Shown here piece by piece: positions 36,098-43,908 of a stretch of DNA of 64,000 nucleotides. The notes beneath the pieces were generated by a model. It saw nothing but the letters and a program-made list of their open reading frames with translations. It was not told where the DNA came from and did no database searches. The translations under genes were made by a program, and so were the position numbers. The stretch is from the NCBI RefSeq assembly GCF_003201975.1, contig NZ_QJJQ01000010.1:62001-126000 (forward strand). The letters are read 5' to 3'. Position 1 is the stretch's first letter. The number at the start of each line of letters is the position of its first letter. This stretch comes from Pseudogracilibacillus auburnensis (lineage in GTDB: Bacteria; Bacillota; Bacilli; Bacillales; Amphibacillaceae).

Positions 36098-36697
36098 TTA
36101 GCTGTTTATTTTTTCAGCGATTTTTACCGTACGTTTTGCTTGGAATTTTACCGCATCTTCTACATCTTCAACCATTCCATCATCTCCAGCAGTCACACTT
36201 ACACCGTACGGGTTTCCACCTGCTTTGAAAATCGATTCGTCCGCATAACCTGGTGCTGCAACAATCGCTCCCCAATGATACATGGAAGTGTAGAGCGATA
36301 AAATGGTCGCCTCTTGCCCACCATGTGCATTTCCTGCTGAAGACATGGCACTAACTACTTTGTTTACTGTTTTTCCTGTTGCCCATAAACCACCTTGTGT
36401 ATCAAGGAATTGTTTCATTTGTGATGCCATATTTCCAAATCTAGTAGGTACACTAAAAATGATCGCGTCAGCCCATTCTAGATCTGCAGATGTTACCTCT
36501 TGTACATCTTTTGTTGCATCCACGTGAGCACGCCACGACGGATTAGAATCAATCGCTGCATCAGGTGCAAGCTCTGGTACTTTGAGAACTTTTACCTCAG
36601 CTCCTACTTCTTTAGCCCCTTCTTCTGCCCATTTTGCTAGTTGATAATTTGTTCCTGTTGAACTATAGTAAATGACTGCTAATTTAACGTTAGACAT
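36098..36697 (-). CDS. WrbA-like NAD(P)H:quinone oxidoreductase
   Basis: The 199-residue flavodoxin-fold protein has the FMN phosphate loop YYSSTGTNYQLA (10-21), the VPTRFGNMASQMKQFLD block and the SSAGNAHGGQE segment typical of WrbA type IV quinone reductases, which make two-electron reductions of quinones and so avoid semiquinone radicals. The ATG follows AAGGAGAAG. Its upstream region has a 12-bp motif shared with the marR promoter. Fits the MhqR-type stress regulon. Confidence 0.9.
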   Translation of the reverse strand: MSNVKLAVIYYSSTGTNYQLAKWAEEGAKEVGAEVKVLKVPELAPDAAIDSNPSWRAHVDATKDVQEVTSADLEWADAIIFSVPTRFGNMASQMKQFLDTQGGLWATGKTVNKVVSAMSSAGNAHGGQEATILSLYTSMYHWGAIVAAPGYADESIFKAGGNPYGVSVTAGDDGMVEDVEDAVKFQAKRTVKIAEKINS

Positions 36698-36787
36698 ATG
36701 CTACCTTCTCCTTTTGTAATCTATATTAGATTCTTCCTTTATTTTAAGTATAAACCGATCATTTTACACTCAAATCATATATTATGA

Positions 36788-36799
36788 ATTAGAGATAAT
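36788..36799 (-). promoter_or_regulatory. shared 12-bp motif upstream of the WrbA-like gene
   Basis: ATTATCTCTAAT (minus strand) lies about 90 bp before the WrbA-like start. The identical 12-mer is at 37314-37325, before the MarR gene. It resembles a half of the ATCTCGAATTCGAGAT-type MhqR operator and is a candidate site for the adjacent MarR protein. Confidence 0.5.
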
Positions 36800-36812
36800 A
36801 AGATAAAAAAAA

Positions 36813-37277
36813 TTAAATGGAATCAGCAAATAATCCTATTTTTTTCAGAAGAACGATCGCCTGCTCTTTTTCTTCATTCGTTAAACTAGAAAAAATAGTC
36901 GCCATCGCTTGTTCATGTTTCGGAAAAATTTCATCCATTAAATTGGAACCTTTTTCTGTTAGTCGTCCATAAATGACGCGCCGGTCTTTAGGACAGGCAA
37001 TTCGTTCGATAAATTGCTTCTCCTCTAATTTATCTACAACATACGTAATACTACTACTAGCAAGTAATACTTTTTTTCCGATAATCTGAATCGGTTGCTC
37101 CCCTTTATGGTACAAATATTCCATTACACCGAACTCTGTTAAATTCAATCCGTAGCTTTTTATATCTTTTACTACTTGTTTTTTTACTGATTCTAACGAT
37201 CGGCTCAGTACAACGAATAATTTTAAAGACAGTTGTTCTTCTTTTGTTTGGTTATCTAAACTTACCATTTCATTCAT
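36813..37277 (-). CDS. MarR-family regulator (MhqR-like)
   Basis: The 154-residue protein has the MarR winged helix: LNLTEFGVMEYLYHKGEQPIQ, the recognition region LLASSSITYVVDKLEEKQFIER and the wing CPKDRRVIYGRLTEKG. MhqR in B. subtilis represses quinone-detoxifying dioxygenases and reductases. Here the same enzyme types lie directly downstream, which supports the analogy. It is transcribed toward the WrbA-like gene with a 115-bp gap carrying the shared motif. Confidence 0.8.
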   Translation of the reverse strand: MNEMVSLDNQTKEEQLSLKLFVVLSRSLESVKKQVVKDIKSYGLNLTEFGVMEYLYHKGEQPIQIIGKKVLLASSSITYVVDKLEEKQFIERIACPKDRRVIYGRLTEKGSNLMDEIFPKHEQAMATIFSSLTNEEKEQAIVLLKKIGLFADSI

Positions 37278-37313
37278 CCTTTTTGTAAATTACCTCGAAT
37301 TCGTATTAATTAT

Positions 37314-37325
37314 ATTAGAGATAAT
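37314..37325 (-). promoter_or_regulatory. shared 12-bp motif upstream of the MarR gene
   Basis: ATTATCTCTAAT on the minus strand, identical to 36788-36799. Nearby, 37291-37305 (TACCTCGAATTCGTA) is an imperfect palindrome resembling the MhqR operator core. Together they suggest autoregulation. Confidence 0.5.
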
Positions 37326-37352
37326 TTAAAATGTCAAGGATTAAATTTAATC

Positions 37353-37697
37353 AGAAAACTTGGCATACGTTAAAGAAAACACACCGACTGACAAGCCGAC
37401 AGGTGACGGCAGAGGTGATGTTGCACTTATGTAAGTAAACTAGCGGGGAGCTAGTTTATGACGAAAGAAAACACACCGACTGACAAGCCGACAGGCGATG
37501 GCAGAGGTGATGTTGCACTTATGTAAGTAAACTAGCGGGGAGCTAGTTTATGACGAAAGAAAACACACCGACTGACAAGCCGACAGGCGACGGCAGAGGT
37601 GATGTTGCACTTATGTAAGTAAGTGATTAACTTATTTACCGAGCCTATAGCGAGAACTAAAGTTACACAAGTCAAGAAAGGATTTTTACTTTCTAAA
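37353..37697. repeat. 92-bp tandem repeat inside a dispersed intergenic repeat
   Basis: Copies start at 37372, 37464 and 37556 with an exact 92-bp period and only two or three base changes; the third is cut at about 37619. Each full unit holds GACAAGCCGACAGG, GTGATGTTGCACTTATG and a hairpin AAACTAG / CTAGTTT. The block is flanked by the ends of a larger repeat (AGAAAACTTGGCAT at the left; GTAAGTGATTAACTTATTTACC then AAGAAAGG at the right). Single copies of that repeat lie at 43714-43893 and 47164-47331. No coding capacity. Confidence 0.9.
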
Positions 37698-37728
37698 CTG
37701 CGAAAAAAGTCGACAAACTTTTCGCAGT
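37697..37728 (-). terminator. terminator of the ferritin-like gene
   Basis: ACTGCGAAAA and TTTTCGCAGT pair around a 12-nt loop just after the minus-strand stop at 37739; a T-rich sequence lies within and after the stem. Confidence 0.6.
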
Positions 37729-37738
37729 CACTTCATTT

Positions 37739-38170
37739 TTACTCATTAAAACGCGGATCTAACAATAATCTTTCTACTTCTTCTTTATGTCTTGTCTCGT
37801 CGGCAATCATATCTTCCAGTTGAACGACTAACTCTGTAAGCCCTAGCTCTTCTGCTTGGTTTTTCCGCTCTTCGTAACGCTCGATCGTATCCGTTTCTGA
37901 TTTTAATACGGCATCTAAAAGGCCTTTCACATCTGTTGGTTGAGGTACTTTAGCTGATTCCGTCGTCGGTATACCACCCAATGATTTAATTTTTTCGGAT
38001 AAATACAAAGCATGTCCCAGCTCATCGGAGATTTCCTCTTCAAAAAATGGCTTTAATGCAGAACGATACAATCCAGAAACAACCGATGCACTATATGTAT
38101 ACTGGATTGCTGCACCATATTCATTCGCTAAATCCACATTTAATCCTTCAATTAACTGTTCTTTACTCAT
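37739..38170 (-). CDS. ferritin-like diiron protein (bacterioferritin/Dps-type)
   Basis: The 143-residue protein is a four-helix bundle with diiron-type ligands in each helix: E in ANEYGAAIQYTY, E and H in EEEISDELGHA, E in KSETDTIERYEER and DETRHKEE. This is the ferritin-like pattern E..., ExxH, E..., ExxH. It probably stores or oxidises iron or protects from peroxide. ATG at 38170 is chosen because GGAAGG lies 9 nt upstream, whereas the TTG at 38179 abuts that site. Confidence 0.8.
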   Translation of the reverse strand: MSKEQLIEGLNVDLANEYGAAIQYTYSASVVSGLYRSALKPFFEEEISDELGHALYLSEKIKSLGGIPTTESAKVPQPTDVKGLLDAVLKSETDTIERYEERKNQAEELGLTELVVQLEDMIADETRHKEEVERLLLDPRFNE

Positions 38171-38285
38171 TTTTATCAACCTTCCTTTCCATTGTTATAG
38201 TATATATTCCCCAATCCTTTGAAATAAAAACGAATTTGGATAAACTTTTTACAAAGGATTTTATATTAAAAATTTCTAATTTAAA

Positions 38286-38455
38286 GGGGCTGGGACAAAT
38301 ATATTTTTATCAAAGAAAAATCTAAATTACAGTAGTTGCATAAAATACTCCCAAAATACATTTTGCACATCCTAAAGCGGCTAATCCTCGAACGTACAGG
38401 ATGATATGCTAATGGCGTAGGTCACTATGGATGTGACCGTTTCTATCCAGTCCTG
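38286..38455. repeat. degenerate GGCTGGGACA-type intergenic repeat
   Basis: The left end GGGGCTGGGACAAATAT, followed by TTTTTATCAAAGAAAAA and CAGTAGTTGCAT, matches one end of the elements at 8900-9038 and 39565-39946. The right end is decayed (TATCCAGTCCTGA). No coding potential. Confidence 0.5.
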
Positions 38456-38467
38456 ATCCAGTATGAA

Positions 38468-38494
38468 CAAAAAACCTCCACTCTTAAGTGAAGG
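38468..38494 (-). terminator. terminator of metA
   Basis: CCTTCACTTAAGAGTGGAGG on the minus strand forms a short stem with one mismatch and runs into TTTTTTG, 12 bp beyond the metA stop. Confidence 0.75.
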
Positions 38495-38505
38495 CACAAA
38501 ATTTC

Positions 38506-39414
38506 TTACTCCCATTTATATGGTGTTTCTTGATAAACGTAATAATTTAACCAGTTAGAAAAAAGTAAATGGGTATGAGAACGCCACGTGTTTAGCGGTG
38601 TTTTATTTTTATCGTTATTTGGAAAATAATTTTCCGGCATATGAACATCAAGCCCTTTTGCTAAATCACGTTCATACTCTTCAGCAAGTGTTGTTGCATC
38701 ATATTCCAAATGACCTGTCAGCATAATATGTTTATTATCCTTTGATTTTAATAAAAAAACACCAGCATCATCAGAAACTGCAAGTAATTTTAATTCGGGG
38801 TGGCTTTTAATATCTTCTAATGCTACTTCCGTATAGCGTGAATGTGGCACATTAAATACATCTTCAAACCCTCTAACTAATTTAACAGTTGGATCAGTTA
38901 CTGTATGCTGAAAAATGCCTGAACATTTTTTTGGTAATTCAAATTTATCTATTCCATAATGATGGTATAATGCAGCTTGTGCTCCCCAGCAAATATGTAG
39001 GACAGATGTCACGTTTTTTTTCGTCCAGTCCATAATTTCCACTAGTTCTTCCCAATAGTTAACATCTTCAAATTGAAAATGTTCAATTGGGGCACCTGTT
39101 ATGATCATCCCATCATAACGATGGTTTTTAATTTCGTTAAATGTGGTATAAAATGTGTCTAAATGGGACTTGCTTACATTTTTAGAAACATGTGTCGCAG
39201 TATGTAAAAATGTAATATTCACTTGTAGTGGAGTATTTCCTAATAATCTCAATAACTGTAATTCTGTCTTCTCTTTTTCTGGCATCAAATTTAAAATAAC
39301 TATATTAAGGGGACGAATATCTTGTGTTCTTGCACGATCTTCATCCATAACAAATATTTTCTCTTTTTTCAGTAATTTCCGCGCAGGTAAACCTTCTGGT
39401 ATATTGATTGGCAC
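38506..39414 (-). CDS. metA: homoserine O-acetyltransferase (MetA family)
   Basis: MetA acylates homoserine in the first step of methionine synthesis. The 302-residue protein has the family opening [10 protein letters not shown], the nucleophile C142 in HICWGAQA, and E111 right after ITGAPI. In this family Glu at 111 marks acetyl-CoA use and Gly marks succinyl-CoA, so acetylation is predicted. The GTG at 39414 is used because it restores the standard MPI start and numbering; a TTG one codon earlier is possible. It draws on homoserine made by Hom. Confidence 0.9.
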   Translation of the reverse strand: MPINIPEGLPARKLLKKEKIFVMDEDRARTQDIRPLNIVILNLMPEKEKTELQLLRLLGNTPLQVNITFLHTATHVSKNVSKSHLDTFYTTFNEIKNHRYDGMIITGAPIEHFQFEDVNYWEELVEIMDWTKKNVTSVLHICWGAQAALYHHYGIDKFELPKKCSGIFQHTVTDPTVKLVRGFEDVFNVPHSRYTEVALEDIKSHPELKLLAVSDDAGVFLLKSKDNKHIMLTGHLEYDATTLAEEYERDLAKGLDVHMPENYFPNNDKNKTPLNTWRSHTHLLFSNWLNYYVYQETPYKWE

Positions 39415-39503
39415 CAAAATCTCTCCCTTCCCTTCTTTTATTATAACGTTTGCAAACAGTGATAATCAATTATTATTACATTAAATAAAGGAAGATTTTA
39501 ATT

Positions 39504-39563
39504 AGAAAACTCGGCTTATCGCCAAGTCTTTAGTGACGAGAACTAAAGTTGCACTTATGCAGG
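39504..39563. repeat. short copy of the dispersed GTTGCACTTATG repeat
   Basis: AGAAAACTCGGCTTATCGCC at the left and AACTAAAGTTGCACTTATGC at the right match the ends of the repeat family seen at 37353, 43714 and 54532. The middle is deleted. It abuts the GGCTGGGACA element at 39565. Confidence 0.6.
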
Positions 39564-39564
39564 A

Positions 39565-39946
39565 AGGCTGGGACATAACTAAAATGACCCTATCAAAAGA
39601 CGAACAATATACGACCTAAGTGAAGGAATATACATAGATCCCTGGTCAGATAAAAACGGGAACGTCCGTGTGACCTATGTCGACACTAGTACATCCCAGG
39701 ACTGGCACTACGTTACTCGTCCCATCGAAAAGAGTTTGGGACTGCGCTAAATGCTCGTCCCATCGAAAAGAGTTTGCAACTTCGTTCCATCCTACCGTCA
39801 AGATTGTGACGACACTTATAGTACATCCTGTACATCGAAGGCTCACCAACTGCTTCAAGGTGCGCAACGTATATTTCCAGAACAGAATATATGCAACAAC
39901 TATTGTTCGGTTTTTCCTTTGATAAAAACACTTTTGTTCCAATCTC
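39565..39946. repeat. MITE-like element with inverted GGCTGGGACA termini
   Basis: The left end AAGGCTGGGACATAAC and the right end (reverse complement GAGATTGGAACAAAAG) form imperfect terminal inverted repeats bounding about 382 bp. The subterminal sequences also match those of 8900-9038 (GACGAACAATAT on one side, CGAACAATAGTTG on the other). Inside, CTCGTCCCATCGAAAAGAG occurs twice, at 39716 and 39754, a module shared with 5378-5442 and 63420-63450. Open frames across it have no ribosome binding site or family and are not called. Confidence 0.65.
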
Positions 39947-40010
39947 ATCTGCCGAAAAAAAAATAACTTGCCTTTCTGTAAAATGTATGTTAAATTAACT
40001 TTATTGAAAG

Positions 40011-40033
40011 TGACCATTTTGTTCATTTGGTCA
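40011..40033 (+). promoter_or_regulatory. TetR operator before the tetR gene
   Basis: TGACCA and TGGTCA, 11 bp apart, lie 26 bp before the TetR start. The same inverted hexamers, with the same spacing, lie before the YhgE gene at 40654-40680, which marks them as the binding site of this regulator. Confidence 0.7.
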
Positions 40034-40058
40034 ATTCTAAAGTTTGGAGGGAGGAAAA

Positions 40059-40634
40059 ATGGCGATTGATCGACGCCAAGAAGTATTAAATGCTGCCACA
40101 AAATCTTTTTCTTTATACGGGTATAAGGCGACGACGATGGATCAAGTTGCCAGACTTGCAAATGTCGGGAAAGGAACCATCTACACATTTTTTAAAAATA
40201 AAGAAGAACTATTTGATGAGATTATTACGAAACTAATTGATGATATGGAAAAAGCCGCAACTAATGCGATAAATTCTGAAATGTCTTTCCAAGAAAATGT
40301 ACATCTTGCATTATATAAAATGTTAGAGTTTAGGCTAGAACATCAACTAACCATTAAGTTGTTTCAAGAGGAAAGAGATATCGGTACTCCTGTCGTGCAG
40401 CAAGTGATGCAAAAATTAGAACAATCGATTTTATTTTTTATTCGGGAAAAAATTGAACGGGCGATTGAAAAAGGAGAAATTAAACAATGTGACCCTGAAA
40501 TAACGGCATTTATATTACTAAAGTTATATGTCGCCTTTATTTTTGACTGGGAAAAGAATCGGAAGCCGCTCAATAAAGAAGAAATTGCTCATCTATTTGA
40601 TCTATATATTTTTAAAGGATTATCTAATAGGTAA
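40059..40634 (+). CDS. TetR-family regulator of the adjacent YhgE gene
   Basis: The 191-residue protein has a typical TetR helix-turn-helix (about 5-50, ATTMDQVARLANVGKGTIYTFFKNKEEL). ATG at 40059 follows GGAGGGAGG; the codons before it overlap that site. It lies 68 bp upstream of the YhgE-family gene, as B. subtilis yhgD lies beside yhgE. Matching inverted repeats flank it on both sides, so it probably represses itself and the membrane protein. Confidence 0.85.
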   Translation: MAIDRRQEVLNAATKSFSLYGYKATTMDQVARLANVGKGTIYTFFKNKEELFDEIITKLIDDMEKAATNAINSEMSFQENVHLALYKMLEFRLEHQLTIKLFQEERDIGTPVVQQVMQKLEQSILFFIREKIERAIEKGEIKQCDPEITAFILLKLYVAFIFDWEKNRKPLNKEEIAHLFDLYIFKGLSNR

Positions 40635-40653
40635 TCCATCATTTTTTCATTGA

Positions 40654-40680
40654 ATTGACCATTTGAGAAAAGTGGTCAAT
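40654..40680 (+). promoter_or_regulatory. TetR operator before the YhgE-family gene
   Basis: ATTGACCA and TGGTCAAT are perfect 8-bp arms with an 11-bp spacer, located between the tetR stop and the GGAGG of the YhgE gene. Pairs with the site at 40011-40033. Confidence 0.75.
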
Positions 40681-40702
40681 CATTACTACGGAGGTAATTA
40701 AG

Positions 40703-43129
40703 TTGAAAGGAATATTGGAAGAATTTTCACAGATAAGGAAGGAACATAAATTACTTATCGCGATCATTGCAGTCATAGCTGTTCCTATCCTGTACGCGGG
40801 AATGTTTTTATGGGCATTTTGGGATCCATATGATCATTTAGCAGATTTACCCATTGCTGTTGTCAACGAGGATGAAGGGGCTAATCAAGACGGGGAGACC
40901 ATGAATCTTGGGGATGAGTTAGTCGAAAAGCTAACAGAAGATCCAGAATTTGATTTTAATATTGTTGATAAAGATACAGGTTATCAGGGACTTCAAGATC
41001 AAACATATTATATTTTAGTAGAAATACCGAATGATTTTTCAAAAAACGCGACAACGTTAATGGATGATCATCCAGAGAAATCAAATATTATTTATATACC
41101 GAATGAAAGTTATAACTTTTTAGCTTCCCAAATTGGTGAAACAGCGATGTTACAAATAGAAACGGCATTACAAGAAAAAATAACGGAAACATATGCTGAA
41201 ACTATTTTTGACCAAATAGATGAAATAGCGGATGGACTTGGAAAAGCAAGTGATGCAACGACATCATTAGCTGATGGTGCCGAACAATTGCAGGACGGAT
41301 CCCACCAATTATCAGACCATTTAGCTACATTAGCTGAAAAGTCAATTGATTTTCAACACGGTGTTTCTAGCGCCCGCTCTGGTGTGAATGAATTAGTAGA
41401 TGGATCAAAAAATCTAGCTAATGGAATGCATCAGTTACATGAAGGTTCTAACGAGTTATTAAAAGGATCGAAAGAAATACAAAGTGGTTCAGAAGACTTA
41501 GCTAGTGGAGTTAACATGACAAATGAAGGGGTTCAGCAATTAAATGAACAAATCCCTTCGCTAGTAAGTGGAACAGATACTGTTATGAATGGATTAACAG
41601 ATTTACACAACCAATTACCAAAAGAGTTATCCACAGCGATTGGGGAGCAACTAAAGGCAAATAGCGAAAAAATGAATACAGGTTTAACTGAACTACAGAA
41701 TGGTATAACATCTGGATTAACAAACGAGTTAGCGCCAGGAATTAGTTCAACCCTTTCGAGTGCTATTGCGGATGAAATGATCGCAACACAAAAAGCTCAA
41801 ACGGAAACACTTGCGGTAACATTGCGTGAAAGTGGCATGGAGGAACAAACAGTAAATGCCATCATTCAACAATTACAACAGAATGCTCCATCAAAAGAAA
41901 CATTGGCAGCATCTTTACAAGATAAATTAACAGTCCAGATAAATGGGGCTATCGAAAATACGACAAATCAAATTAATAGCGGGTTTGACACATATAAAAC
42001 TGAAGTGAATAAAAATGTCGAAAATGCTACCACAACTTTAGAAGCAGGAATTAAAACAGCAATCGACCCTCCATTTACAGAGTTAAAAAATGGCTTATCC
42101 ACCATCAATGAGGGACAAAATTCCTTACAAGATGGAGTAGCACAGCTTGCAGATGGGACAGCACAGTTACAGACGGGTTCACAAAGGTTAGCTTCTGGAC
42201 AAAATGAATATGTTGATAGTTTACAATTATTTACAACCAAATTTACAGAAGCTAACAATGGAGCCGAATCATTAGCTACTGGTACAAATTCATTGTTTAG
42301 TGGCATGCTGAAACTTGAAGATGGGTCGATTCAATTAAGTGAAGGTTCAGTTCAACTAGATGACGGTTCTAAAGAATTAACAGAAGGTGTGGAAAAGTTA
42401 GTAGATGGAACAAATGAATTTAAGACAGAGATGAAAGATGCGGCTGAGGAAGCAAGTGAGGTAAAAACAAATGATGAGACATACAATATGATGGCTAATC
42501 CAGTCGAGGTCAAAAACGAAAAGATTAATCAAGTTCCCAACTACGGAACCGGCTTTGCACCATATTTCCTATCACTCGGTTTATTTGTCGGAGCTCTGTT
42601 ATTGTCCATTGTTTATCCGTTAAAAGAGCCTGCAAGTATTCCAAAAAATGGACTTCACTGGTTCTTTAGTAAGTTTTCCGTATTGTTTGTCGTCGGAATT
42701 CTACAAGCTGTTATTGCAAGTGGCTTTTTACTTTTAGTGCTTAAATTAGAAGTTCAAAGTGTACCATTGTTTATGCTTTTTGCCATTATTACAAGCTTAG
42801 TGTTTATTACACTTGTTCAGTTTTTAGTTACTTGTTTTGATGATCCAGGACGTTTTATTGCAATTATCATTTTGATTATGCAATTAACGACGAGTGCTGG
42901 TACATTCCCATTAGAGCTGATTCCAAAAATATTGCAACCGATCAATTATATCTTACCGATGACCTATTCTGTTGCTGGTTTTAAAGCTGTTATTTCTAGT
43001 GGTGAGTTTCATGTTATGTGGCAAAATGCAGGTGTGTTAATGTTATTTACGCTTTTCTTTCTGTTACTAACCGTCTCCTATTTTATTGTTATGTTTAAAC
43101 GTAAATATCGTACAGTGCAAGAAGCATGA
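40703..43129 (+). CDS. yhgE: YhgE/Pip-family membrane protein
   Basis: The 808-residue protein has one N-terminal membrane helix (about 17-38), a very long extracytoplasmic region with many copies of an L.DG...L..G motif (LADGAEQLQDGS, LVDGSKNLANG and others, about 185-330 and 460-580), and five to six C-terminal membrane helices (about 615-800). This is the YhgE/Pip architecture, related to lactococcal phage infection protein and to ABC-2-type exporters and ESX-linked proteins. The start is TTG after GGAGG. Regulated by the upstream TetR. The cellular role is not settled. Confidence 0.85.
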   Translation: MKGILEEFSQIRKEHKLLIAIIAVIAVPILYAGMFLWAFWDPYDHLADLPIAVVNEDEGANQDGETMNLGDELVEKLTEDPEFDFNIVDKDTGYQGLQDQTYYILVEIPNDFSKNATTLMDDHPEKSNIIYIPNESYNFLASQIGETAMLQIETALQEKITETYAETIFDQIDEIADGLGKASDATTSLADGAEQLQDGSHQLSDHLATLAEKSIDFQHGVSSARSGVNELVDGSKNLANGMHQLHEGSNELLKGSKEIQSGSEDLASGVNMTNEGVQQLNEQIPSLVSGTDTVMNGLTDLHNQLPKELSTAIGEQLKANSEKMNTGLTELQNGITSGLTNELAPGISSTLSSAIADEMIATQKAQTETLAVTLRESGMEEQTVNAIIQQLQQNAPSKETLAASLQDKLTVQINGAIENTTNQINSGFDTYKTEVNKNVENATTTLEAGIKTAIDPPFTELKNGLSTINEGQNSLQDGVAQLADGTAQLQTGSQRLASGQNEYVDSLQLFTTKFTEANNGAESLATGTNSLFSGMLKLEDGSIQLSEGSVQLDDGSKELTEGVEKLVDGTNEFKTEMKDAAEEASEVKTNDETYNMMANPVEVKNEKINQVPNYGTGFAPYFLSLGLFVGALLLSIVYPLKEPASIPKNGLHWFFSKFSVLFVVGILQAVIASGFLLLVLKLEVQSVPLFMLFAIITSLVFITLVQFLVTCFDDPGRFIAIIILIMQLTTSAGTFPLELIPKILQPINYILPMTYSVAGFKAVISSGEFHVMWQNAGVLMLFTLFFLLLTVSYFIVMFKRKYRTVQEA

Positions 43130-43144
43130 AAAACATTCTACCAT

Positions 43145-43185
43145 TAGTAGTACAAACCAAGGCCGGTTTGTACTACTATTTTTTA
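43145..43185 (+). terminator. strong terminator after yhgE
   Basis: AGTAGTACAAACC and GGTTTGTACTACT form a perfect 13-bp stem with a 6-nt loop, followed by ATTTTTTATAG, 17 bp after the stop. Confidence 0.9.
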
Positions 43186-43315
43186 TAGTAGAAGTGAAGG
43201 AAGGTTGACACCTTTGAGAAATTAAATTCCGTATTATAAACAGACCAACTTCACATCTTTACGTGAATCAGTTTTATGTTTTTAATTTTTATCAACAAGT
43301 TGTGTTATGTACAAT

Positions 43316-43355
43316 AATCTATACACATCGTTTTATATAACGATGTGTATAGATT
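43316..43355. repeat. 40-bp perfect hairpin
   Basis: Arms of 17 bp (AATCTATACACATCGTT and its exact complement) enclose the loop TTATAT. No T-run follows on either strand, so it is not an ordinary terminator. It lies 46 bp to the left of the DnaA-box cluster. Confidence 0.85.
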
Positions 43356-43400
43356 AGATAAACGGTTGCTACATCAACGTTTAACTCTGTTTATAAGTTT

Positions 43401-43459
43401 TGTGGATAATTCTGTGGATTATGTGGATAACGTGGATAAGTAGAAACGGTTTATTCACA
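43401..43459. promoter_or_regulatory. DnaA-box cluster
   Basis: Five 9-mers occur in 59 bp: TGTGGATAA at 43401 and 43422 (both the exact complement of the consensus TTATCCACA), TGTGGATTA at 43413, CGTGGATAA at 43431, and TTATTCACA on the opposite strand at 43451. The first four share orientation with start-to-start spacings of 12, 9 and 9 bp. No dnaA or dnaN is in the window, so this is either a chromosomal DnaA-titration/regulatory site or a displaced origin-like element. Confidence 0.65.
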
Positions 43460-43713
43460 AATGCACTTGTACGAATACCTTTCGTCTTACTTACTGAAAA
43501 TTCAATTTTATTAGTATCTGACACTTCTTATTATTTGAATTTTCCACCCCGTTCTCATTTTTTAATCCCTTCTTATTTTTATGTTAAACTATATGTAACG
43601 TAAAAACCGTGCTATATAACTTTTTCTAATCAAGCTTTATTGAAATTTTCTATACTTTAAACTGATTTACTGATATGATACATAATGAATAATATCTATC
43701 TGTATAGTATTAA

Positions 43714-43893
43714 AAATACTTGGCATAGTTAAAGAAAACACACCGATTGACGAGCCGTCAAGGCGATGACAGAGGTGATGTTGCACTTATGTAAATAAGT
43801 GATTAACTTATATGCCAAACCTTTAATAGCGAGTGCCTTAGTTGCACTGATACAATAAGAAAAGATTTATACCTTCTTTTCTGCTAAAAAAAG
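43714..43893. repeat. full-length copy of the dispersed repeat family
   Basis: It begins near ACTTGGCATAG, contains AAAGAAAACACACCG and GATGTTGCACTTATG (shared with the 92-bp units at 37372-37619), then GTGATTAACTTATATGCC and a second GTTGCACT. It ends CTTTTCTGCTAAAAAAAG, 15 bp before lipM. The copy at 47164-47331 matches throughout. Confidence 0.75.
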
Positions 43894-43908
43894 TTGAGGT
43901 GACCCCTT

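Noticed and set aside
37372-37619. CRISPR-like direct repeats
   Set aside because: The whole 92-bp period is repeated including the would-be spacers.
39646-40188. 180-residue minus-strand reading frame
   Set aside because: It runs across the MITE-like element and into the TetR gene on the opposite strand, has no ribosome binding site, and its composition is not protein-like.
43316-43459. Chromosomal or plasmid replication origin
   Set aside because: DnaA boxes and an AT-rich hairpin are suggestive, but no dnaA, dnaN, rep gene or clear unwinding element is present, so only a DnaA-box cluster is claimed.
43400-43603. 67-residue reading frame starting MWIILWIMWITW
   Set aside because: The Trp-rich start is simply the DnaA-box repeat TGTGGATAA read in frame; no ribosome binding site.
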